Source: JBBAAS01 sp041658125
GTDB lineage: Bacteria > Patescibacteriota > Microgenomatia > UBA12405
Direction: 5' to 3'
DNA: 31,282 bases
Assembly (NCBI GenBank): GCA_041658125.1
Contig: JBBAAS010000005.1
Location: 1 to 31,282, forward strand
Shown here: positions 7,865 to 15,956 of the stretch, one piece after another
How the letters are laid out: each line of letters begins with the position of its first letter
Position numbering within the stretch: the first letter of the stretch is position 1
Notes under the pieces: model-generated
The model's database searches: none
Told to the model about the DNA's origin: nothing
Seen by the model: only the letters and a program-made list of their open reading frames with translations
Translations under genes and position numbers: made by a program

Positions 7865-8996
7865 CAGAAAATGGCGGTTCGACCGGCCGAGATTGATTTT
7901 GACCAGATAAAACAAGATTGACATCAGCAAAAATCGGAGATTGAAAATATGTTTGACCTGAAGGGGGTTGAAATTCAAAAGAGAAAGTGGAGCGTTGAAG
8001 AAGATACTTGGATTTGTCAACCCAAACGGTAATAGTAAAACTTTTTAAATTAGAGATAAAGGATTGAAGATAGCCGGAATTGGGAGAATTGAGTGAAGCG
8101 AGTTGATTACTAACCGAGGCCAGAAGCTCCGGAGTTAATCTAAGCTCGAGCCGATAGGTTGGAATATGATTAAGATTGTCGGTTTTAATTCGAATATTGG
8201 GTAAAAAAACATCGGTAAGAAGATGGTCGATAACAATTTGAGTGCTGTCGTTTTGAGGAGCGGTATTTTGGTTTGACAGTGAAGCCAAATTTACTTTCAT
8301 CCAAGTATCAGAATATTTTTGATCAGCTAGTGGGGTAAGGTTGGTTAGACCAACGGGGGGTTGGTGAGTTTTAAAATAAAGTGTTTTGCCGATTTGGCGA
8401 AGTTCAAGGGCGGGGGTGTTAAAAATTGAACCTTCCAGAAAAAAATCAGAACTGTACTTCTGCGAAAAATCACTGTAACCGACCAGAGCGATTTGAGGAT
8501 TATTTTCTCCAAGGTAGGTGACTAAATCAGGAGAAGTAAGATTTAGTCGAAAGTCAAAACTGGTTTTGGTTAAATTTTGAAGTGAAGAAATGGTTGAGTT
8601 TAGAAGGAATTCTGTCGTCGGCTGAGTAAGTGGGAGACGAAAAACAAAAGAAGAAATCAGGTGTTTAAGCTTTAAATCAGTTAAGGGAATTTTGTTGTAG
8701 GCAATACTAAAAGCGACAATTATGGTTGAAAGAAGGACAACAAAAAATAAAGGAGAAAAGATTAAGATAAAAGTTTTGAAGTTTTTTTCAAAAGCGGATA
8801 GTTTTGTGGTTGAGGTAATTAAATGAGGATAATTAGCTTGATACCAATCCCCTGCCAACTTAATCTGGTTTGAGCTCCAACCGGCAGCTTTAATTTCGGA
8901 AATAACTGACGACAGGGAAACCTCTGTTCGAGCCGATTGTTCAAGAACAGCTTGAAGTGAAGGGGGTAACAATGGGAGTTTAGGTGTATTTGACAA
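7836..8996 (-). CDS. Single-pass membrane protein with extracytoplasmic domain, unknown function
   Basis: 386 residues. The N-terminal 60 residues form a small helical domain ('SLSSVISEIKAAGWSSNQIKLAGDWYQANY') that recalls UBA-like or winged-helix-like modules seen at the N-terminus of CPR membrane proteins. One membrane helix follows (about 70-96, 'FILIFSPLFFVVLLSTIIVAF'). About 270 extracytoplasmic residues are beta-rich with repeated 'LxFKTxxP' and 'RLELRLTPELL' strands, reminiscent of LolA/LppX-like lipoprotein folds, although that comparison is weak. It lies 6 bases downstream of the secreted protein 9003-9419 and is probably co-transcribed with it. Its 3' end overlaps the opposite gene by 29 bases. 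Confidence 0.7.
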   Translation of the reverse strand: MSNTPKLPLLPPSLQAVLEQSARTEVSLSSVISEIKAAGWSSNQIKLAGDWYQANYPHLITSTTKLSAFEKNFKTFILIFSPLFFVVLLSTIIVAFSIAYNKIPLTDLKLKHLISSFVFRLPLTQPTTEFLLNSTISSLQNLTKTSFDFRLNLTSPDLVTYLGENNPQIALVGYSDFSQKYSSDFFLEGSIFNTPALELRQIGKTLYFKTHQPPVGLTNLTPLADQKYSDTWMKVNLASLSNQNTAPQNDSTQIVIDHLLTDVFLPNIRIKTDNLNHIPTYRLELRLTPELLASVSNQLASLNSPNSGYLQSFISNLKSFTITVWVDKSKYLLQRSTFSFEFQPPSGQTYFQSPIFADVNLVLSGQNQSRPVEPPFSAIDFSSPSH

Positions 8997-9002
8997 GACA
9001 AG

Positions 9003-9419
9003 TTAGACTTTAATTTTGTATCTTCTAATTTGGGATTTGTTATTTTTCAATTTTAGGGTAATAGTCAACGAGGTATTGGTTATGTTTTTGTGAAGAGTGC
9101 AGGCATTTTTAGAACAAGTGCCAAAATAGAGGTTACGGGAATCCGAATTGCTTTTTTTGGGGTCAACGGAGCCATAAACACCCTGCTCGATATTATTGGC
9201 AAGATAGGTTAATTCATAAGAGACTGATTGAGCCAAATTGAGATTGGAAAAACTGATAATGAGGTTTTGGTGGTTTGGAGAAAGTTTAACTGAAACGGTA
9301 GGAGCGGTCATGGTGGCAGTACTGGTAGTTTTATAAACTCTTTTTTTGAGGGCGTGAGCGGGAGTAGCCGTAATCAAAAATAGTAATGATAAAAGTAGAA
9401 TGAGGATGCATTTTCTCAT
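9003..9419 (-). CDS. Small secreted beta-sandwich-like protein
   Basis: 138 residues. A clean signal peptide (MRKCILILLLSLLFLITATPAHA, cleavage predicted after AHA) is followed by a Thr-rich stretch and one beta-rich domain. The conserved-looking core is 'YELTYLANNIEQGVYGSV', 'NSDSRNLYFGTCSKNACTLH' (a close Cys pair, likely disulphide) and 'LTITLKLKNNKSQIRRYKIKV'. The layout looks like a single Ig/FN3-type domain. I do not know a function; I believe related proteins occur in other Microgenomates genomes, but this needs a search. It is the first gene of a two-gene unit with 7836-8996. The predicted -10 TATCAT ends 6 bases before the ATG. Confidence 0.72.
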   Translation of the reverse strand: MRKCILILLLSLLFLITATPAHALKKRVYKTTSTATMTAPTVSVKLSPNHQNLIISFSNLNLAQSVSYELTYLANNIEQGVYGSVDPKKSNSDSRNLYFGTCSKNACTLHKNITNTSLTITLKLKNNKSQIRRYKIKV

Positions 9420-9424
9420 GAAAA

Positions 9425-9431
9425 TATGATA
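9425..9431. promoter_or_regulatory. Symmetric shared -10 element (TATGATA) between divergent genes
   Basis: The seven bases TATGATA read TATGAT on the plus strand (9425-9430) and TATCAT on the minus strand (9431-9426). The minus hexamer ends 6 bases before the ATG whose first base is 9419, and the plus hexamer ends 13 bases before the ATG at 9444. It is a strong candidate for a bidirectional promoter in which one -10 serves both genes. Confidence 0.5.
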
Positions 9432-9443
9432 CGCTATTTCTAT

Positions 9444-10073
9444 ATGAAAAACAAAATAGTAGCAGGAGCGGTTTTGGGATTGATCCTAATAGGAGGTGGA
9501 TTAGGTTTGTGGTTGTGGCAAAAATCAGGTCAAAAAGAACAAATAGTGACGGAAGAAACAAATATTTCACCGATCCCTGAAGCGACAGCTGGTGAAAGCG
9601 AAAAGAGCTGGAAGGATGAGGCAGGATTCGAGTTTAAATACCCAAATGGTTTAGCGATAAGACAAGACGCCAGCGACGAAAACCGTTATACCAACTTGGA
9701 AATTACAAGTGAAAAAACAGAGGCAAAGATTGTGATATTGGCAGAAGATACAACTTACAAGGCTGTTGCGGACTGGATTAAAAATGATAAGAAATTAAAA
9801 GGAGCAAGTGCTACTGATATAGATGTTGGCGGTAAATCAGGTAAAAAGGTGGTTTTTGCTGATTCGGAAAAAGTGGAGGTGGGGGTAATTGAGGATAATA
9901 TTTTATTTTCAATTGAACTTGATAACGGAAAAGATGAAGTCATGGCAAGTGCCTTGGAGACAATTACAGGTTCCTTTGAGTTTGTTATTCCAACGCAAAC
10001 ACAAAAAACAACAACCGGTACGGGCCAGGATCAAGGCGGAGAAGTGATAGAAGAGGAAGTGATAATAGAATAG
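9444..10073 (+). CDS. Membrane-anchored extracytoplasmic protein, unknown function
   Basis: 209 residues from ATG 9444. The upstream in-frame ATG at 9426 sits inside the predicted -10 element (9425-9430), so it is unlikely to be used. One N-terminal helix ('IVAGAVLGLILIGGGLGLWLW') is followed by a Glu/Thr-rich linker and a globular part of about 130 residues beginning 'SWKDEAGFEFKYPNGLAIRQD'. That start resembles PsbP-like or 'F.i.yP.gw.v' domains that occur after lipoprotein or signal anchors in many bacteria. The acidic tail ends 'EEEVIIE'. There are no catalytic motifs. The next gene starts 17 bases after its stop. Confidence 0.7.
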   Translation: MKNKIVAGAVLGLILIGGGLGLWLWQKSGQKEQIVTEETNISPIPEATAGESEKSWKDEAGFEFKYPNGLAIRQDASDENRYTNLEITSEKTEAKIVILAEDTTYKAVADWIKNDKKLKGASATDIDVGGKSGKKVVFADSEKVEVGVIEDNILFSIELDNGKDEVMASALETITGSFEFVIPTQTQKTTTGTGQDQGGEVIEEEVIIE

Positions 10074-10090
10074 TTTTAATTGAATAACAG

Positions 10091-10951
10091 ATGAAAAAAA
10101 GATATTTGTCAGATTTTTTCTATTTTGGCGGGTTGATTAAGAAGTTTGATAAAAAAGTCGGAGACTTGGGGGTTCAGGGAACGATGGAAGGGTTGGTAAA
10201 GGAAACCAAAACTAAATGGCAGGTGGAAGATAAAGAAGGATGGACAAAGGAGGTTTTGCAAAAAAAACCGGTAATCGTGGTCGCTAATCATCCGTCCGAG
10301 TCAGATATTATTTTTATTTTGGCGGCGTTAGCGGCCAGAAAAGACATATATCTGATAATTGATTCCACTTTTATGGGGATTTCTAAAAATATTGATAAAC
10401 ATTTAATACCGGTTTATATTCAACACCGGGAATCAAGAGGAAAGGGGAATTTCAGGTGGAATTTGATAAAAAAATTTCATTGGAGCCAAAACTATGGTAG
10501 GGATGCGGCTCATCAGAAAAATATAAAAAGTATTGGCAGAGCGACGAGAAGAGTTGAGAACGGAGCCGTAGTAGTGATATTTCCCGCCGGAGGAAGCACT
10601 GATGGAAGATGGTTTTCCGGTATTGGTCACTTAGTCAGAAGTCTTAAAAATAAAAACGAGGTGTCTATAGTTAAGGCAAAAATCGAAGGAAGTTCCAAGT
10701 GGGACTATTTTAGGTTAATTCCGGGATTAGGTCGATTAATGCCAAAAATTAAGGTAACTTTTTCAACTCCAAGGAGAGTGACTGACATCGCAAACGAGGA
10801 CGCCAGAGCTATCACTAAAAGACTGGAAACAGAATATTTAGAATGGAGTGGTGTCCAAGAAAAACCGGAGAAAAGACAATTTGTTCACAGCCAACCGATT
10901 TATGCATTTTTACGAACGGCATTTTTGTGGTTTATAGGCAGGGTTAATTAG
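10091..10951 (+). CDS. PlsC-like (LPLAT) acyltransferase-family protein
   Basis: 286 residues. 'VIVVANHPSESDIIFIL' contains the HxxxxD active-site motif (H67...D72). About 90 residues later 'AVVVIFPAGGSTDGRWFSGIG' fits the FPEGxRS block that binds glycerol phosphate, although Glu is replaced by Ala-Gly-Gly. The 'SIVKAKIEGSSKWDYFRLIPG' segment also fits the late strand of the domain. In the LPLAT superfamily the reaction is acyl transfer to a lysophospholipid, glycerol phosphate or lipid A-like acceptor. The acceptor here is unknown, and the altered FPEG motif makes the specificity uncertain. There is no N-terminal membrane helix. The 3' end overlaps the convergent queA by 4 bases. Confidence 0.75.
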   Translation: MKKRYLSDFFYFGGLIKKFDKKVGDLGVQGTMEGLVKETKTKWQVEDKEGWTKEVLQKKPVIVVANHPSESDIIFILAALAARKDIYLIIDSTFMGISKNIDKHLIPVYIQHRESRGKGNFRWNLIKKFHWSQNYGRDAAHQKNIKSIGRATRRVENGAVVVIFPAGGSTDGRWFSGIGHLVRSLKNKNEVSIVKAKIEGSSKWDYFRLIPGLGRLMPKIKVTFSTPRRVTDIANEDARAITKRLETEYLEWSGVQEKPEKRQFVHSQPIYAFLRTAFLWFIGRVN

Positions 10952-12000
10952 AAAATCCACATGGCGTCGCCGAAGGAAAAGAAACGGTAGTTTTGAGAAA
11001 TAGCCGTATAATAGGCATTACCGATGGATGAGTTCGGAAATTTTGTAAACCGAAATGGAGAGTTTGGATAAGATGAAAAAGCAGAAACCAACATTAAAAG
11101 ACTAGACTGCGGAAGATGAAAATTGGTAATGAGGCTATCAACAAAATTAAATTTATAGGGAGGAAAAATAAAAATATCGGTAGAGTTAGCCTTTGGTTTT
11201 ATAGCCCAGGACTCAAGAGCGCGAAGAGTAGTGGTACCGACGGCGATAATCCGTTTTCCCTGAGATTTGGCTAAAGTTAGGCGGGAAGAAGTGGCCGGAT
11301 CAATTTCAAAAAATTCCGTATGAAGTTTTTTTTCAGTCAAATTTTGAGGCCGGAGTTTTTGAAAAGTACCAAGACCGACATGAAGAGTTAAAAATTCAGT
11401 GGCTACTCCCCTATTTTGGAGCTTTCGGAGTAAATTTTTGGTGAAGTGAAGACCGGCAGTAGGAGCGGCGGCGGAACCAACCGCTTTAGCATAGACAGTT
11501 TGATAATCCTGACGGAGTTTTGTTTCGGGATCGGAGGGGTGAATATAAGGAGGAATAGGAGTCCGGCCGATAAGATTTAGAGTGGTGAAAAAATCAGGCG
11601 AAGATTGATTAAAATTAAATTCTATCTCGCCTATTTTTGGATCGATTTTAATGACGGTGGCGATGAGTTGGCGGTCAAAAAAAATTTGAGAGTTGATTTT
11701 TGGAAGCGGTGAGGCGATTGCCAGCCAAGATGTTGAGGTTTGTTGATGGAGCAATAAAATTTCGATCCGACCACCGGTTTCCTTTTGACCAAAAATTCTT
11801 GCCGGAAAAACTTTGGACTGGTTTAAAACTAAAACATCATTAGGACCAAGAAGGTTAGCAAGGTCGTAAAAATGTTGATGAGAGATGTTGCCATTTTGAC
11901 GATTTAAAGTCAGAAGACGGCAGTGATCACGGGGAAGAGTCGGCTTGTCGGCGATTAAATTCGGCGGTAATTCGTAGGAAAAATCGGAAATGTCAGGCAT
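10948..12000 (-). CDS. queA: S-adenosylmethionine:tRNA ribosyltransferase-isomerase
   Basis: 350 residues, the usual length of QueA. Typical blocks are 'DFSYELPPNLIADKP', 'RDHCRLL', 'LGPNDVLVLNQSKVFPARIFGQKETGG', 'EILLL', 'GRTPIPPYI', 'DYQTVYAKAVGSAAAPTAGLHFT', 'TLHVGLGTF', 'LHTEFFEI', 'GKRIIAVGTTTLRALES' and 'ITNFHLPQSSLLMLVSAF'. The enzyme transfers the ribosyl part of SAM onto preQ1 in tRNA to make epoxyqueuosine, so it consumes the product of metK 3 kb away. No other queuosine gene is seen here, so preQ1 supply and tgt must lie elsewhere. An extended -10 (TGC-TAAACT) sits 6 bases before the ATG. Confidence 0.96.
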   Translation of the reverse strand: MPDISDFSYELPPNLIADKPTLPRDHCRLLTLNRQNGNISHQHFYDLANLLGPNDVLVLNQSKVFPARIFGQKETGGRIEILLLHQQTSTSWLAIASPLPKINSQIFFDRQLIATVIKIDPKIGEIEFNFNQSSPDFFTTLNLIGRTPIPPYIHPSDPETKLRQDYQTVYAKAVGSAAAPTAGLHFTKNLLRKLQNRGVATEFLTLHVGLGTFQKLRPQNLTEKKLHTEFFEIDPATSSRLTLAKSQGKRIIAVGTTTLRALESWAIKPKANSTDIFIFPPYKFNFVDSLITNFHLPQSSLLMLVSAFSSYPNSPFRFTKFPNSSIGNAYYTAISQNYRFFSFGDAMWIF

Positions 12001-12006
12001 TGGGCT

Positions 12007-12012
12007 AGTTTA
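12007..12012 (-). promoter_or_regulatory. Extended -10 (TGCTAAACT) of queA, leaderless type
   Basis: On the minus strand TAAACT (12012-12007), preceded by TGC, ends 6 bases before the queA ATG (first base 12000). The transcription start would fall at or next to the A of the start codon. Confidence 0.45.
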
Positions 12013-12028
12013 GCACAAGGGGTAGGTT

Positions 12029-12034
12029 TATAAT
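12029..12034 (+). promoter_or_regulatory. -10 element TATAAT of the SIS isomerase gene, overlapping a decoy ATG
   Basis: A perfect TATAAT ends 7 bases before the ATG at 12042, placing the predicted mRNA 5' end at that ATG. The upstream in-frame ATG at 12033 overlaps the hexamer itself and would not be transcribed. Confidence 0.55.
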
Positions 12035-12041
12035 GAAAACT

Positions 12042-13112
12042 ATGATTAATATTGATGACATAAATCAGATTAAAAATCTGGACAAAAGTAATGTTTTGGA
12101 GTCGGTACAAGCTTTGGGGAAACAGTGCCGACAGGCGTGGGAGAACGTTAACGAAATAGTAATAAAAAATGATTACAGTCGAGTAGATAGAGTGGTCGTG
12201 GCGGGAATGGGGGGGTCGGCGTTGGGGGCGGAGATTATAAAGGCTTTATATTTTGACCGATTAAAAATACCGTTTGAAATTAGCCGCGGGTATCATTTGC
12301 CAAGATATGTTGATCAAAATACATTGGTAATTTTGTCAAGTTATTCGGGAACAACAGAAGAAATTTTGTCGGCAGCCGGAGAAGCAGAAAATGCCGGAGC
12401 TAAAATAATGGCCATATCGGCAGGCGGTGAATTGGAAAAAACAGCAATAGAAAAAAGATATGATTTTTATAAAATCAGACCGGATTTTAATCCAAGCGGA
12501 CAGCCAAGAATGGCCTTAGGTTACAGCATCTTTGGGATTTTGGGGTTGCTAAAAATGGCAGGAATAATTGATATTGAAAATGGTGAAATCGAAGGAGTAA
12601 CTGCAGTGATTGAAGAAGTCCGGAAAAAAAATGGAGTAGAAATAGCAACTGAAAATAATTTGGCTAAACAAATTGCCTTGAAACTGGAAAATAAAATCCC
12701 GTTGGTGCTGGCGGCCGAACATTTGGCTGGTAATGCCAAAACTTTTTGTAATTCGATTAACGAAAACGCCAAAACACCGGCAATGTTTTATTTACTGCCT
12801 GAAGCCAATCATCATTTATTGGAAAGCTTAAAGAACCCGGCAATTAATAAAAATAACTTAATATTTTTATTATTTTTGTCAGACCAATATGAGCCGGCAA
12901 TCAAAAAAAGATTTGAAATAACGGAAAAGGTAATTGAGCAAAACGGCATTGAAAAGACAGTGATACAGGAAAACGGCAAAACAAAACTGGAAGAAGTGAT
13001 GTGGTTGGTGGCTTTTGGAAATTGGGTAATATTTTATTTGGCAATGATTTATGGAGTTGATCCGGCGACAATACCGTGGGTCGACTATTTTAAAAACGAA
13101 ATGAAGAAGTAG
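12042..13112 (+). CDS. Bifunctional phosphoglucose/phosphomannose isomerase (SIS domains)
   Basis: 356 residues from ATG 12042, or 359 from the less likely ATG at 12033. Two SIS sugar-phosphate-binding subdomains are visible: the first with 'VVAGMGGSALGAEIIKAL' and 'LVILSSYSGTTEEILSAAGEA', the second with the late catalytic 'PEANHHLLESL' block. This is the layout of the archaeal/CPR-type Pgi/Pmi, which is smaller than classical PGI. It interconverts fructose-6-P with glucose-6-P and mannose-6-P, so it would feed glycolysis and nucleotide-sugar synthesis for the envelope glycosyltransferases. The predicted leaderless start explains the absence of a ribosome binding site. It is divergent from queA. 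Confidence 0.9.
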   Translation: MINIDDINQIKNLDKSNVLESVQALGKQCRQAWENVNEIVIKNDYSRVDRVVVAGMGGSALGAEIIKALYFDRLKIPFEISRGYHLPRYVDQNTLVILSSYSGTTEEILSAAGEAENAGAKIMAISAGGELEKTAIEKRYDFYKIRPDFNPSGQPRMALGYSIFGILGLLKMAGIIDIENGEIEGVTAVIEEVRKKNGVEIATENNLAKQIALKLENKIPLVLAAEHLAGNAKTFCNSINENAKTPAMFYLLPEANHHLLESLKNPAINKNNLIFLLFLSDQYEPAIKKRFEITEKVIEQNGIEKTVIQENGKTKLEEVMWLVAFGNWVIFYLAMIYGVDPATIPWVDYFKNEMKK

Positions 13113-13138
13113 TTTGGATTGAGGAGCTAGTAGTAGGG

Positions 13139-14641
13139 CTAGAGAAAAATTAAGCCAATAACTCCGGTAATTATAAGATAAATCAGGCAATAAGGGAGAA
13201 TGGCTAAGAGTATCCGACGAAGAGAATGAGAGATGCCTAAAACAGTGGCGGCTACCAAAACATCAGCCAAAGCGATCATATTGCCGGCACCGGCACCAAC
13301 CAGGGCCAAGGACAGAATGTTTTGAGGAGATAAATGTTGAAGCAAGCCGGAAGAATAGAGAGAACTACCAAACATCAGATTGGAAACGGTAGCACTCCCG
13401 GTGATGAAACTACCAAAAGCTCCGATGAAAGGAGCAAAATAAGGCAAAAACGAAGTATTAAGAAAGCCGGCAATAGTTTTAGTAATCGAGATTATATTTT
13501 TGGATAAATCGCCAGAATTGTTCATTAATTGGACGATTATGGACATAATGGCCACAACAAAAAATGGTTCCAGAGTACGAATAAAAGAAGATTTTATTAA
13601 TCCTTTGAGGGGTTTTGATTTAATTTTTAAAAAAGGGAAGACAATGAAGCTAGTAGCGATAAAAACAAAACCGGGATTGAATAGACTAATAGAATGGTTT
13701 AGAAAGGGAAGAGAGAACGTCGCTTTGGAAAAAAGAAATTTGCCGGCAATTAAAAGTAAAACAAATAAACCATAGGGAGCAAGTGTTTTGAAAAAAGTTA
13801 ACGGTTGAAGATGAGTCGTTTTTTTTATTTTTAGTCGAAAAATATTTTTGGGAACAAATAAACCAAGACGGGAAGTTAATAAAACCAAACCAAGACCAAT
13901 AATAGAACCGATGATTGAAGGAAATTCATAACCAAAAAGAGAGATAAAATAAGCCGGCAGAACAAAAGCAACCCCGGACCAAATGGCAAAAGGTAAGCCT
14001 TCAAAAAATAACTTTTGACGATGACGTTGTTTTGAGACCAAAACCAGTAGCATAAAGACGGGAACGAGCAAGCCAATAAAATTTATTTTGGCGGTAGTAA
14101 TGGCAATAGTATTAAGATCAAGATTAAGGCCGGCAAGACCGACACGAATGGGAGTGCCGGCGGCACCAAAAGGGACCGAAGTGCTATTGCCAAGTAGGGC
14201 AATGACCACGGCCGAAAACGGACTTATACCGAGAGCAACCAAAAGAGGGGCAACAACAGTGGATGGAGTACCAAAACCAGCAATACCTTCTAAAAAATTT
14301 TCCAAAAACCAAGCCAGAAGAATAACCTGAAGTCGAAGATCACGAGAAAAGTTTTCCAGGTGACAAGCCAGACTGCCGACAATTTTGGCCTTTTTGAGAA
14401 TTTCCAAAAAGAGGATGGCGCCAAAAATAATAAAAAGAATGTCGAGGGCAACTAAAAAACCTTTAAGAGATGATTGAAGAATGACCGCAGTTGGAGTATG
14501 CCAAAAAAAAATAACCAAAAACAGGGTTACCAACAAAGTGTAAAAACTAACGTGAAGCAGGCTTGATCGATGGTGGAAAATCAAGAGCAGGCAAAATAAG
14601 ACAAAAGGGATAAGCGAAAGATAGGCCATATAGGCGGGCAT
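13139..14641 (-). CDS. L-lactate permease family (LctP/LldP) transporter
   Basis: 500 residues and about 12-14 hydrophobic helices. The family signature is 'AWFLENFLEGIAGFGTPSTVVAPLLVALG', followed by 'ALLGNSTSVPFGAAGTPI' and, in the C-terminal half, 'PFIGAFGSFITGSATVSNLMFG' and 'VGAGAGNMIALADVLVAATVLG'. LctP proteins carry lactate or glycolate with protons. In a fermentative CPR cell it could export lactate, but uptake is equally possible. It starts 57 bases after the metK stop, with its own TATAAT ending 6 bases before the ATG, so it is probably not dependent on metK read-through. Confidence 0.9.
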   Translation of the reverse strand: MPAYMAYLSLIPFVLFCLLLIFHHRSSLLHVSFYTLLVTLFLVIFFWHTPTAVILQSSLKGFLVALDILFIIFGAILFLEILKKAKIVGSLACHLENFSRDLRLQVILLAWFLENFLEGIAGFGTPSTVVAPLLVALGISPFSAVVIALLGNSTSVPFGAAGTPIRVGLAGLNLDLNTIAITTAKINFIGLLVPVFMLLVLVSKQRHRQKLFFEGLPFAIWSGVAFVLPAYFISLFGYEFPSIIGSIIGLGLVLLTSRLGLFVPKNIFRLKIKKTTHLQPLTFFKTLAPYGLFVLLLIAGKFLFSKATFSLPFLNHSISLFNPGFVFIATSFIVFPFLKIKSKPLKGLIKSSFIRTLEPFFVVAIMSIIVQLMNNSGDLSKNIISITKTIAGFLNTSFLPYFAPFIGAFGSFITGSATVSNLMFGSSLYSSGLLQHLSPQNILSLALVGAGAGNMIALADVLVAATVLGISHSLRRILLAILPYCLIYLIITGVIGLIFL

Positions 14642-14647
14642 TGATTA

Positions 14648-14653
14648 ATTATA
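14648..14653 (-). promoter_or_regulatory. -10 element TATAAT of the lactate permease gene, leaderless type
   Basis: On the minus strand TATAAT (14653-14648) ends 6 bases before the ATG at 14641, so the start of transcription should coincide with the start codon. No good -35 is seen at 17 bases. Confidence 0.55.
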
Positions 14654-14697
14654 TAGGAAGCCGACCGGAAGAATCTCGGTTATGATTTCTGATAAAT

Positions 14698-15801
14698 TCA
14701 CACAATTTTTTCCCAGGGATAAGCCTTGTAGCCAAAATGGCCATATTTGGCGGTATTCTGATAAATCGGCTGGCGAAGATTTAAGCCCTGATTGATACCT
14801 TCAACTGATAAATCCAACAATTTCCAGGCAAAATCCTCGATAACTTTTAGTTCTTTTTTAGCAGTGCCAAAGGTTTCAATAGCCTTGGCAATCGGGTCCC
14901 GATAGCCGATGGCATAAGCTAATTGGACTTCGCAACGATCGGCCAAATTGGCGGCAACAATGTTTTTGACGATAAACCGGGCGGCGTAGGCGGCGCTTCG
15001 ATCAACCTTGGTGGTATCTTTGCCGGAAAAACAACCGCCGCCAATCCGGGCCATACCGCCATAAGTATCGACGATGATTTTGCGGCCGGTAACACCGGTA
15101 TCGGTAGCAGGACCACCGATTGCCCACTTGCCGGTACCATTAAAAATAATTTCATCTAGAGCTGGCAAATTGAGATTATAGGCGACAATTATTGGTTTAA
15201 TAACCTCCTGATATAAAATTTCTTTGGCCTCATTTTGGTCAATTTTTTGATAATTTAAGGGTTTGGCTAAAACGATTTTGGCAACCGAAACCGGATGACC
15301 ATTTTCGTAATTAACGGCGACTTCGGATTTGCCGTCGGGACGAAGCCAGGAATACTTAGAATGTAAATTGTCCATACCCCGACAAAATTCGTGAGCCAGA
15401 GTTATCGGTAAAGGCATAAGTTCGGGTGTTTCCCGGCAGGCGTAACCAAACATCATCCCCTGGTCACCGGCACCGCCATCATCAACGCCAAGGGCAATGT
15501 CGGGTGATTGTTGATGAATATAAACTTCGATATCGGCGGTCTTATCAAAACCAAAAACGGACTCCGTATAGCCCAACTCTTTGACTTTATCTTTGACTAG
15601 TTGAGCAAAATCAATCGGTTTTGGACAAGTAACTTCACCGGCAAGAACTACTTTTTGAGTGGTGACCAAAGTTTCACAAGCAACCCGTGATTTAGGATCA
15701 TTCTTAATTGCGGCATCGACAACAGCGTCAGAGATCTGATCACAAATTTTATCGGGATGACCGGCACAAACAGATTCGGAAGTGAAAAGGGAATAGTTCA
15801 T
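14698..15801 (-). CDS. metK: S-adenosylmethionine synthetase
   Basis: 367 residues, slightly shorter than the usual 380-400. Landmarks are GHPDK (14-18), 'YIHQQSPDIALGVDD', GAGDQGMMFGYA (110-121), 'NGTGKWAIGGPATDTGVTGRK', the phosphate loop 'GGGCFSGKDTTKVDRSAAY' (254-272; Cys where Ala is usual) and the C-terminal 'HFG' and 'YPWE'. It makes SAM from methionine and ATP, used here by QueA among others. It is one of the few genes with a strong Shine-Dalgarno sequence (GGAGG 15806-15810, 4 bases before ATG) and a long leader. A consensus promoter lies at 15957-15985. Confidence 0.97.
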   Translation of the reverse strand: MNYSLFTSESVCAGHPDKICDQISDAVVDAAIKNDPKSRVACETLVTTQKVVLAGEVTCPKPIDFAQLVKDKVKELGYTESVFGFDKTADIEVYIHQQSPDIALGVDDGGAGDQGMMFGYACRETPELMPLPITLAHEFCRGMDNLHSKYSWLRPDGKSEVAVNYENGHPVSVAKIVLAKPLNYQKIDQNEAKEILYQEVIKPIIVAYNLNLPALDEIIFNGTGKWAIGGPATDTGVTGRKIIVDTYGGMARIGGGCFSGKDTTKVDRSAAYAARFIVKNIVAANLADRCEVQLAYAIGYRDPIAKAIETFGTAKKELKVIEDFAWKLLDLSVEGINQGLNLRQPIYQNTAKYGHFGYKAYPWEKIV

Positions 15802-15950
15802 TTTTCCTCCATTAATTTATAAGAGGCATGTCCGAGCCCCGAAAAATCGGGATTCGCAGGCACCGTGACCCCAGCATGACGCTGGGGCTCGGTTGCCGAC
15901 CCCTACTCTCCCGATGGTAATCGGGGGAAAGGAGATTCTCCTGACAATGC
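15802..15950 (-). ncRNA. Structured metK leader, candidate SAM-sensing riboswitch
   Basis: From the predicted +1 (about 15950) to the ATG the leader is about 149 bases. Perfect or near-perfect helices (minus strand): closing stem GCAU(U)GUC 15950-15943 with GACAUGC 15832-15826; hairpin AGGAG-AAU-CUCCU 15942-15930; hairpin CCCGAU-UACC-AUCGGG 15925-15910; stem GGCAACCG 15897-15890 with CGGUGCC 15865-15859, enclosing the 7-bp hairpin 15887-15869; hairpin CCCGA-UUUU-UCGGG 15851-15838. The GGCAACC...GGUGCC pair, followed by GAAUCC, matches the P3/J3-4 part of the SAM-I clan. The usual SAM-I kink-turn and P2 motif are not recognisable. A 9-bp alternative pairing (15892-15884 with 15840-15832) could act as the switch. 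The structure is seen; ligand binding is inferred. Confidence 0.6.
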
Positions 15951-15956
15951 GATTAG

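Noticed and set aside
14088..14330. Plus-strand open frame rich in Arg/Pro/Lys
   Set aside because: Antisense shadow of the lactate permease gene.
15838..15851. Hairpin CCCGA-UUUU-UCGGG in the metK leader as an intrinsic terminator
   Set aside because: It is not followed by a U-run and lies well inside the leader; it fits better as one helix of the RNA fold.
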